A stretch of 64,000 nt of DNA from Micromonospora sp. MH99 (GTDB taxonomy: Bacteria; Actinomycetota; Actinomycetes; Mycobacteriales; Micromonosporaceae), in NCBI RefSeq assembly GCF_021442385.1, contig NZ_MUZA01000003.1, positions 124,001-188,000 of the forward strand, given 5' to 3'. Every line of letters starts with the position of its first letter. The first letter of the stretch is position 1. Of the stretch, positions 33,282-40,469 are shown piece by piece. Under the pieces are notes generated by a model. It ran no database searches. It saw only the letters and a program-made list of their open reading frames with translations, and was not told where the DNA came from. Made by a program: the position numbers and the translations under genes.

Positions 33282-34694
33282 GTGCGGCCCAACATCGTCT
33301 TCATCATGGCCGACGACCACGCCGCGCACGCGGTGGGCGCCTACGGAAGCAAGATCAACGAGACGCCGCACATCGACCGCATCGCGACCGGTGGCGCCCT
33401 GCTGGAGAACTGCTTCTGCACCAACTCCCTGTGCGCGCCCAGCCGGGCCACCATCCTCACGGGCACCTACAACCACGTCAACGGCGTGCAGACGTTGTCG
33501 ACCGAGTTCGACAACCGGCAGCTCGTCTTCCCGGAGCTGCTGCGCCGGGCCGGCTACCAGACCGCGCTTGTCGGCAAGTGGCACCTCGGGCACGGCCCGG
33601 AGCACGACCCCCGGGGGTTCGACTACTGGGAGGTCGTGCCCGGTCAGGGCCGCTACCGCGACCCCGTGTTCATCGGCATGGACGGCACCGAACAGGTCCG
33701 CACCGGCTACTGCACGAACATCATCACCGACCTGGCCGTCGACTGGCTCGACCGGCGCGACCAGCAGCGGCCCTTCTGCCTGCTGGTGCACCACAAGGCG
33801 CCGCACCGCAACTGGGAGCCCGACGACAAACACCGCGACATGTACGTCGACGACGTGGCCGTACCGGGCTCGTTCGACGACGACCACTCCGGGCACGCCG
33901 CTGCCGCCCGGGCCGCCCGGATGCGGGTGGACCGGGACCTGACCGCCAACGACATCAAGGAGATGCTGCCGCCGCACCTCGACCCGGACGAGGCAGCGCT
34001 CTGGACCTACCAGCGGTACATCAAGGACTACCTGCGCTGCGTCGCCAGCGTCGACGACAACGTGGGCCGCCTGCTCGACTACCTCGACGAGCACGGGCTG
34101 ACCGACGACACGATCGTCGTCTACACGTCCGACCAGGGCTTCTTCCTCGGCGACCACGGCTGGTACGACAAGCGGTTCATGTACGAGGAATCGCTGCGCA
34201 TGCCGTTCCTCATCCGCTACCCGGCGGAGATCCCGGCCGGCTCCACCACCGGCGCGCTCGCCATGAACGTCGACTTCGCCCAGACGTTCCTCGACTACGC
34301 CGGCGTGCCGGCCGACAGCCGCATGCAGGGGCGCTCACTGCGCCCGCTGCTGCGCGGCGAGGACGTCGACGACTGGCGGCAGTCGGTGTACTACCGCTAC
34401 TGGGAGCACGACGACGACGAGCACCACGTGTGGGCGCACTACGGCGTCCGCACCCACGACCACAAGCTGGTCTACTACTACGCCGACGGGCTGGGTCTGC
34501 CCGGCACCTCCGCGACGGCGCAGGAGCCGGAGTGGGAGCTGTTCGACCTGCGGGCCGATCCGTGGGAGATGCGCAGCGTCTACGACGACCCGGCGTACGC
34601 GCCGATCCGGGCGGCCCTCACCGCCGAGCTCGCCCGCGTCCAGCAGGAGTGTGGTGACACGCCCTGGCAGCCGCCGACAGCGGTCACCGGGTGA
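33282..34694 (+). CDS. Type I sulfatase (formylglycine-dependent)
   Basis: 470 residues from GTG 33282 (AAGGGA upstream), no signal peptide, so apparently cytoplasmic. The calcium-site start NIVFIMADDH, the modified residue Cys51 in the sulfatase signature CAPSRATILTG, and GKWHLGHGP are all present. The C-terminal strand WELFDLRADPWEM is typical of S1-type glycan sulfatases. It would desulfate small substrates brought in by the preceding importer, such as sulfated GlcNAc or Gal fragments, freeing sulfate and sugar. No formylglycine-generating enzyme is in the window. Substrate choice is inferred; arylsulfate is possible. Confidence 0.88.
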   Translation: MRPNIVFIMADDHAAHAVGAYGSKINETPHIDRIATGGALLENCFCTNSLCAPSRATILTGTYNHVNGVQTLSTEFDNRQLVFPELLRRAGYQTALVGKWHLGHGPEHDPRGFDYWEVVPGQGRYRDPVFIGMDGTEQVRTGYCTNIITDLAVDWLDRRDQQRPFCLLVHHKAPHRNWEPDDKHRDMYVDDVAVPGSFDDDHSGHAAAARAARMRVDRDLTANDIKEMLPPHLDPDEAALWTYQRYIKDYLRCVASVDDNVGRLLDYLDEHGLTDDTIVVYTSDQGFFLGDHGWYDKRFMYEESLRMPFLIRYPAEIPAGSTTGALAMNVDFAQTFLDYAGVPADSRMQGRSLRPLLRGEDVDDWRQSVYYRYWEHDDDEHHVWAHYGVRTHDHKLVYYYADGLGLPGTSATAQEPEWELFDLRADPWEMRSVYDDPAYAPIRAALTAELARVQQECGDTPWQPPTAVTG

Positions 34695-35059
34695 CCGACG
34701 AGTCGGCGGGACGAGCCGACCGCCGCTGGCCACGCCGGGTCTACGGGGTGGGCACCGAGCCGGACCCGAGGTTCACCCTCGCCAACGAGCGCACGTTCCT
34801 CGCGTGGCTGCGGACCGCGCTGGGTCTCATGGTGGCCGCCGCGGCGGTCAAGGCCTTCGGTACGGACGGCTCGCAGTGGGCGGCGGTCGTGCTCGCGGTG
34901 CTCGCCGTCGGGGTGGCCGCCGAGGCGTTCCCCCGCTGGAGCCGCAACGAACGGGCGTTGCGGCTCCAGCTGCCGCTGCCGTCCACACCTGTCGTGGCCG
35001 TGTCGGCGGTGGGGGTGGTCGCGGCCGGCGTGACGATCGCCGTCGTGGTGCTGATCTGA
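34691..35059 (+). CDS. DUF202 / YidH-family membrane protein
   Basis: 122 residues; its GTG overlaps the sulfatase stop (GTGA). It has the YidH hallmark NERTFLAWLRTALGLM, then two or three membrane helices (WAAVVLAVLAVGVAAEAF, VVAVSAVGVVAAGVTIAVVVLI). The function of the family is unknown. The tight overlap puts it in the sulfatase operon, though it may simply be carried along. The next gene encodes a second member of the same family. Confidence 0.85.
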   Translation: MTDESAGRADRRWPRRVYGVGTEPDPRFTLANERTFLAWLRTALGLMVAAAAVKAFGTDGSQWAAVVLAVLAVGVAAEAFPRWSRNERALRLQLPLPSTPVVAVSAVGVVAAGVTIAVVVLI

Positions 35060-35074
35060 TGTCGTGGTGCTGAG

Positions 35075-35398
35075 GTGACGGATCCACCGTGTCCCGCCGA
35101 CCGGGGGGCGCAGGCCGAACGCACCCTGCTGGCGTGGCTACGCACGGCGCTGGCGACGGCCGCCGTGCTGGTGGCCGTCGGCCGGGAGCTGCTGCCGACT
35201 CGTCCGTTCGCCGCGGGGATCGTGCTGGCCTGCGCGCCGCTGGCCGTCGCGGTGGTGACGGTGGCCCGACGCCGGTACCGCACCGTGCGACTGCCCACCG
35301 GGCTCGGGCGTCCCGACGGCGCGGCACCGTTGGCTGCTGCCGGAGCGTTGGTGGCGGTCGGCGGCATGGCGATCCTCGCCCACGTCCTCGCCCGCTGA
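35075..35398 (+). CDS. Second DUF202-family membrane protein
   Basis: 107 residues from GTG 35075. It contains AERTLLAWLRTALATAAVLVA and two further hydrophobic helices (FAAGIVLACAPLAVAVVTV, APLAAAGALVAVGGMAILA). Paired DUF202 genes are common in actinomycetes and may form a small complex. A 14-nt direct repeat (CGTCGTGGTGCTGA) covers the end of the first gene and the gap before this one. The role is unknown. Confidence 0.82.
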   Translation: MTDPPCPADRGAQAERTLLAWLRTALATAAVLVAVGRELLPTRPFAAGIVLACAPLAVAVVTVARRRYRTVRLPTGLGRPDGAAPLAAAGALVAVGGMAILAHVLAR

Positions 35399-35412
35399 GG
35401 GCGACAGGTGCT

Positions 35413-35451
35413 GCCGTCCCGGGGCGTCGACAGGGGGCGCCCCGGGACGGC
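35413..35451. terminator. Bidirectional hairpin terminator
   Basis: A 14-bp stem (GCCGTCCCGGGGCG and its complement) with an 11-nt loop lies between the convergent DUF202 and clan-D glycosidase genes. Confidence 0.75.
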
Positions 35452-35459
35452 GAATTCGT

Positions 35460-38150
35460 TTAGGCCGTCGATCCGTACAGGTTGATCTCGGCGGCGGAGG
35501 CGTACCCGGCCCCGTTCGCGGCGCGGGTGGTGCGCAGGCGCACGTACCGGGCCGTGGTGGGGGCGAAGACCGCTGTCTTCAGGGTGCTGCCGGCGCCGAA
35601 GGTGCCGGCGGTGACCTGCGTCCAGGTGGTGCCGTCGACGCTGGTCAGGATCTGGTAGTCGGCGATGGTGCCGTTGGTGCCTCCGTCCTGACGGGGCAGG
35701 TAGTCGAGCCTGTCGACGCGGAAACTGCCGCCGAGGTCGATGGTGAGCTGGTGCGGCATGGGGGCTACCCCGCCGACGTAGCGGGTGTGCCAGATGGTGC
35801 CCGGGTTGCCGTCGATGGCGTTGGCGGCGACGCCGTTCTCGCCGACGGTCTCGATGCTGTCCGCAGTCGCGGTCCACCGGCTGCGGGGCAGCTGCGGGCT
35901 GTCCCCGCCACCGATCGGCTCGTCGGTCGGTGCGGCCTGGAAGACGGCCACCTCGAACGGTGCGAGGGTGATGTTCACCGGTGCGGCCGGACCCGACACG
36001 AAGCCGGTACGCCGCCCGTCGCGCTCGGTGAACCGGTACCGCTGGTGGGTCCCGCTGGGCAGCTCGAAGACCGTCTGCGGGTTGACGGTGAAACTCTGCG
36101 CGGACGCCGCCGGGTTACGCAGCATGAGCATCCCCTTCGACGCGCCGGCCGAGGAGTTCCAGGCGGCGGTGCCGTAGACCGCTCCGGCGGCCGGGTCACC
36201 GCCGACCCAGTGCACGTCGCTGAGCAACCCCTGGTTGGCCCGCGCCCACCGGGCGTTGGCCGCCACGGTGTCCCAGAACCAGGCCGCGCCCGGCCGACTC
36301 GCGTCGACGAGTGTGTTGCGGACGTACAGCTCCTGAAGGCTCAGCCCGAGCGCGAAGTAGGCACGGATGTCCTGCGACACCTCGGCCTGGACACTGGGCT
36401 TGGTCAGGTCGTAGTCGGCGGTGAACTGCGGGGTGCGGTCGGAGAAGATGATCCCGTGGTTCATCAGGCTCGGGATCGGGAACAGCGGGTTCTGCGTGGC
36501 GTTGTTGCGGAACGTCTCCGAGTCGCGGTAGTTGACGTAGCGCTGCTGCGCGCTGCCCGCGCCGACCAGGCTGGCGTCGTGCCCGTCGCGCCAGATCGAG
36601 TCGGTGAACCACAACCAGTACGGTGAGCCCCAGGTGCCGACCGTGGCGTTGACGAACACGTCCTTCTGATGCGCGCGCAGGTCGCCGGTCAGCCCGAGCA
36701 GGGCCTCGTAGTCGGCGATGTAGTTGGCGTTCGGGCCGGACTGGTAGAGCCCGCCGCCGATGCCGTCGAGCTTGAAGCCGCGTACCCCCTGGTTGTCCAT
36801 CATGTCGAAGGCGACCGACCGGAACCGGTCGTAGTAGCGGGCGCCGCCGAGTTTGAACTGGCCGCCGCTGTGCGTCTCCAACCGCTGCTCGGCGGGTTTG
36901 CTGGCGTTGATGGCCTGGCGGGTGGCGGCGCTGGTGCCGTACCCGCCGAACGGTGACATCCACACCGACATCGAGGCCCCGTACTGCGCGGCGGCGGCCT
37001 TCTGTGGGGCGAAGCCGGTGGGGAACTGGGTCGGGTCGAACGACCAGACGTTCAGGTTCGTCTCGTCGACCTGGGGCGTACGCAGATAGTCCCAGCCGTC
37101 GTCGACCCAGAAGCTGTCGATCGTGGCCCCCCGGTTACGCAACTGGGTGCCGAACAGGTTGATGGCCCGGGTCAGCTCGGCGCTGTTGATGACCTCGCCG
37201 GGTGGCTTGAGGTCCAGCCAGCTCTGGTAGTGCAGGAACGTCCGCCGGTCGTGGGCCCGTTCGCGTTGCAGGTAGTACTGGAACGAGCGGCGCAGCTGCC
37301 CGGCGGGTGCGACCCCGGTGGAGGCGGTGTAGACCCACGAGGCGCCGGTGGTGAGGTCACCGGCGCGCGGCACCGCGATGTCGACGGCGGACCCGTTCAC
37401 TGTCGCCTTCGCCATCGGGTTCTCGATGCCGACGAACACCGTCTCGCTGCCGGCCGCGCCGTGCACCACCGGGCTGCCGTCGTCGCTGCCGAGGACCCGC
37501 GCGTTGGTGAGGCCGAGTTCCACCAGGCGCAGGGAGGTCACGTCGAACGTGCCGGCCACCGAACGCACGGTGAAGCTGTGCTGTACGGAGTTGGCCCCGC
37601 CGCGCAGCCGCACCTGCCACTGCACGTCGAGTGTCCGGGTGCCGCCGCCGTACCGGAAGGTGGTGGTGACCGCCTTGCCGGCGAAGCGTTCCGCGAGCCG
37701 TGCCGACCCGGCGTTCGCCGCCAGGTCGCTGACCACCGGACCGGCCGAGACGCTCGTGTTCGCCGTCGTGATGGTGCTGCCGTCGGCCAGGGTGAGGGTG
37801 AAGAGCCCGCGCAGGCTCATCGGCACTGTCGCGTTCGCCGCCCGGTTGTCGAACCGGGTCAGCGACACCGTGCTGCCCTGGACGCTCCAGGTGGACGAGA
37901 GCGCCGCGTTGGCCAGGGTGAAGCTGCCGCCGGAGAGCGACGCCGTCGCGGCGCCCGGTTGAACGCCGGGGAAGACCAGGCCGGCGGCGTCGGTGTAGGT
38001 CGGGTCCGCCGGGACCGCCGCGCCGGCCGGGGCCGGATGGCCCCCGACCGTCGCGACGGCTCCGGCGATCAGACCCAGGACGATGGTGTGCACGACGAAC
38101 CGCCGTGGCCGCGTTGTCGATGAGGATGGCAGGGGCATGGCGTGCTGCAT
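35460..38150 (-). CDS. Secreted GH36/clan-D-like glycosidase with C-terminal CBM32
   Basis: 896 residues; the ATG at 38150 has GGAGG 5-9 nt upstream and lies 17 nt after the GH20 stop. The signal peptide ends near residue 40. A large N-terminal sandwich precedes a barrel with DSFWVDDGWDYLR, VWMSPFGGYG and GVRGFKLDGIGGG. The Asp in KLDG is the probable nucleophile, as in alpha-galactosidase and alpha-N-acetylgalactosaminidase families. Similar proteins are often mislabelled enterotoxin in databases. CBM32 at ~755-896 (IDGNPGTIWHTRYVGG) closely resembles the one in the GH31 protein. It is the last gene of the fucosidase-hexosaminidase operon. The family number is tentative. Confidence 0.78.
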   Translation of the reverse strand: MQHAMPLPSSSTTRPRRFVVHTIVLGLIAGAVATVGGHPAPAGAAVPADPTYTDAAGLVFPGVQPGAATASLSGGSFTLANAALSSTWSVQGSTVSLTRFDNRAANATVPMSLRGLFTLTLADGSTITTANTSVSAGPVVSDLAANAGSARLAERFAGKAVTTTFRYGGGTRTLDVQWQVRLRGGANSVQHSFTVRSVAGTFDVTSLRLVELGLTNARVLGSDDGSPVVHGAAGSETVFVGIENPMAKATVNGSAVDIAVPRAGDLTTGASWVYTASTGVAPAGQLRRSFQYYLQRERAHDRRTFLHYQSWLDLKPPGEVINSAELTRAINLFGTQLRNRGATIDSFWVDDGWDYLRTPQVDETNLNVWSFDPTQFPTGFAPQKAAAAQYGASMSVWMSPFGGYGTSAATRQAINASKPAEQRLETHSGGQFKLGGARYYDRFRSVAFDMMDNQGVRGFKLDGIGGGLYQSGPNANYIADYEALLGLTGDLRAHQKDVFVNATVGTWGSPYWLWFTDSIWRDGHDASLVGAGSAQQRYVNYRDSETFRNNATQNPLFPIPSLMNHGIIFSDRTPQFTADYDLTKPSVQAEVSQDIRAYFALGLSLQELYVRNTLVDASRPGAAWFWDTVAANARWARANQGLLSDVHWVGGDPAAGAVYGTAAWNSSAGASKGMLMLRNPAASAQSFTVNPQTVFELPSGTHQRYRFTERDGRRTGFVSGPAAPVNITLAPFEVAVFQAAPTDEPIGGGDSPQLPRSRWTATADSIETVGENGVAANAIDGNPGTIWHTRYVGGVAPMPHQLTIDLGGSFRVDRLDYLPRQDGGTNGTIADYQILTSVDGTTWTQVTAGTFGAGSTLKTAVFAPTTARYVRLRTTRAANGAGYASAAEINLYGSTA

Positions 38151-38167
38151 CGTGCCTCCATCGGTGG

Positions 38168-40438
38168 TCAGACGGTGGGGGTGCTCCAGCGCTGGTTGGC
38201 GCCGTTGGTGCAGGGCCAGAGGATGAGGCGGGTGCCGTTGGCGGTCGCCCCGCCGTTGGCGTCGAGGCACTTGCCGCCGGTGCGGTAGCTGCCCGAGGTG
38301 GCGTCGTAGGTCCAGCGCTGGGTCGTGGCGCTGGTGCAGGCGTTGATCACGATCGTGGTGCCGTCGGCGACGCTTCCGTTCGCCGGTTCCAGGCACTTGC
38401 CGAGGGCGGTGAGGGTGCCGTCGTTGCGGTGGGTCCAGGTCTGGTTGGGTCCGCTGTTGCAGTCCCAGAGGTTGACCGCGGTGCCGTTCGTGGTGTTGCT
38501 GCCGGGGATGTCGATGCAGCGGCTGCTGGCGGCGCCGGTGATGATGCCCTTCTTCGGCCCGTAGACCTCGAACTCCCAGAGGGAGTAGCCGAAGGTGGTG
38601 GCCCGTGCGGTGCCCTGCATGCGCACGTACCGGGCGGTGGTGTTGAGGGCGTGCTCGTCGAGGCCGCCGTCCCCGGCGGTGACGGTCACCGCGGTGGTCC
38701 AGGTGGTGCCGTCGGTCGAGGTCTGAATCTGGTACGCCCTCGCGTAGGCGGCCTCCCAGCGCAGTGCGACGCGGGAGAGTTCCTGGCTGCTGCCGAGGTC
38801 GACCTGGATCCAGCTCGGGTCGGTGTAGGCCGACGACCAGCGGGTGCTGAGGTCACCGTCCACCGCCGCCGAGGCCGGGAAGCTGGGAGTCTCGGTCGAC
38901 GACGCGGTCACCGGGCGGTTGAGCGACAGGCTGCCGGTCGTCGCCGCCGGGCCGCCGGGAGCCCGACCGATGCGGTCCATGATGGCGCTGAAGGCGGTGT
39001 ACGTGGCAGCCGGCTTCGGCGACCCCCAGGTCTGCTGGGCCACCACCCGCAGGATCGTCCGGATGCCCGCGGTGACCTGCTCCTCGGTCTCGGCGTTCGG
39101 GTTGTCGCACCAGACGTGCACGACAGTGCCGAGATTGCGCGAGGGGGTGTTGATGGTGTTGTTGCCCTGGAACAGATCCGGGTTCCAGGTCTCGTAGCCC
39201 CACGTCACGTTCGGCTTGCCGACGCCGAGGATGTAGTAGGTGGGGTTCCACGCCTGGTTGGAGATGGTGTGCCCGCGGTCCAGCAGGGCCTGCGGGGAGA
39301 TGCCGTAGTTGTACCAGACCTCGACGTGGATGTTCGACGCCGGACGGATGGTGCCGTCGGTGCCGATGCCGTCGTTCCACATCCGGGTCGTCTTGCCACC
39401 GGCACGGACGATGTCGTTGGCCCAGTTGATGAAGCCGTAGTAGGCGTCCTTGGCGGTGGCGTTCGGCCCGTACGTCGCTCGGGCGTACGTCAACAGCTGC
39501 GGGTAGGCGGCGTAGTTGCCGATGTACTCGTCCGCGCCGATGTGCCAGTACCGGCCGGGGAACAGCGGCAGGAACTCGGTGATGAGGTCGCGGGCCAGGG
39601 TGTACGCGCCCGGCTTGGACAGGTCGAGGTAGTAGGGATTGCGGTTGCCCGCCGTGTCGGCGAGTTGCAGGTCCGGGTGGTCTTCCAGGATGGCGTTCAT
39701 GTGGCCGGGCATGTCGATCTCGGGCACGACCTCGATGTGGTACTGGGTGGCCAGGGCGATGAGGTCGCGGATCTGCTGCTTGGTGTAGTACTGCTCCGAC
39801 ATCGCCTCCGGGTGGGTGGTGCTCTCCAGCCGGAACCCCTGCGAGTCGGACAGGTGCAGGTGCAACCGGTTCATCTTCAGGTAGGCGAGCTCCTTGACGT
39901 GCCGGCGGAGCCAGTCGACTGTGAAGTACTTGCGGCCCACGTCGACCATCAGACCGCGTTCGGACTTGGTCGGGGAGTCGGTTGTCGTCCCCGCCGGGAC
40001 CGTTGTCGACTGCTTGAGCAGTTGCAGCACCGTTCGGGTGCCGTAGAAGGCGCCCGCGTCGGTCGAGCCCTGGATGGCGATGCTCGACCCGACAGTCATG
40101 GTGTAGCCCTCGGCGGGCTGGCTGCCGCCCAGGGTCAGCCGGATGTCGCCGGTGGCGGCGGCTCCGGTGGCGACCGGCACGGTGCGTCCGGTCAGGTCCC
40201 GCAGGTCTGCGGCGAAGGTGGCCGCGTCGTCGTTGAGCTGGGCGGTGTAGGCGGGGTCCACCACGATCCGGGTCGCGGCGCCGAAGGTGTAGCTGCCGGT
40301 GCCCGCCGTCCACTGCTTCAGCGCCGGGATCACCTGTAGGTCACCCGGTACGGCCGAGGCCGGCGTCGCCGGCACGGTCAGCAGTGCGGTGGCGAGGACC
40401 CCCACTGCTCCGGTGACACTGATACGTCGAAGACGCAT
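38168..40438 (-). CDS. Secreted GH20 enzyme, possibly lacto-N-biosidase, with CBM32 and ricin domains
   Basis: 756 residues, GAGAGGAACG before the ATG, signal peptide to ~29. GH20b is followed by the barrel: RGLMVDVGRKYFTVDWLRRH, MNRLHLHLSDSQGFRLES, VVPEIDMPGHMNAIL and the catalytic pair D303-E304 in WHIGADEYIG. The GADEY variant and the SDSQGFRLES loop recall GH20 lacto-N-biosidases, which release Gal-beta-1,3-GlcNAc. This subtype is inferred. CBM32 at ~490-630 and a ricin trefoil at ~635-756 follow. It lies 31 nt after the GH29 gene and 17 nt before the clan-D gene. Confidence 0.88.
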   Translation of the reverse strand: MRLRRISVTGAVGVLATALLTVPATPASAVPGDLQVIPALKQWTAGTGSYTFGAATRIVVDPAYTAQLNDDAATFAADLRDLTGRTVPVATGAAATGDIRLTLGGSQPAEGYTMTVGSSIAIQGSTDAGAFYGTRTVLQLLKQSTTVPAGTTTDSPTKSERGLMVDVGRKYFTVDWLRRHVKELAYLKMNRLHLHLSDSQGFRLESTTHPEAMSEQYYTKQQIRDLIALATQYHIEVVPEIDMPGHMNAILEDHPDLQLADTAGNRNPYYLDLSKPGAYTLARDLITEFLPLFPGRYWHIGADEYIGNYAAYPQLLTYARATYGPNATAKDAYYGFINWANDIVRAGGKTTRMWNDGIGTDGTIRPASNIHVEVWYNYGISPQALLDRGHTISNQAWNPTYYILGVGKPNVTWGYETWNPDLFQGNNTINTPSRNLGTVVHVWCDNPNAETEEQVTAGIRTILRVVAQQTWGSPKPAATYTAFSAIMDRIGRAPGGPAATTGSLSLNRPVTASSTETPSFPASAAVDGDLSTRWSSAYTDPSWIQVDLGSSQELSRVALRWEAAYARAYQIQTSTDGTTWTTAVTVTAGDGGLDEHALNTTARYVRMQGTARATTFGYSLWEFEVYGPKKGIITGAASSRCIDIPGSNTTNGTAVNLWDCNSGPNQTWTHRNDGTLTALGKCLEPANGSVADGTTIVINACTSATTQRWTYDATSGSYRTGGKCLDANGGATANGTRLILWPCTNGANQRWSTPTV

Positions 40439-40469
40439 GAACCGTTCCTCTCGGGATAGGGCGGGGAAA

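Noticed and set aside
35041..35074. Short direct repeat GTCGTGGTGCTGA around the end of the first DUF202 gene
   Set aside because: Simple local duplication too short to be a mobile element or operator.
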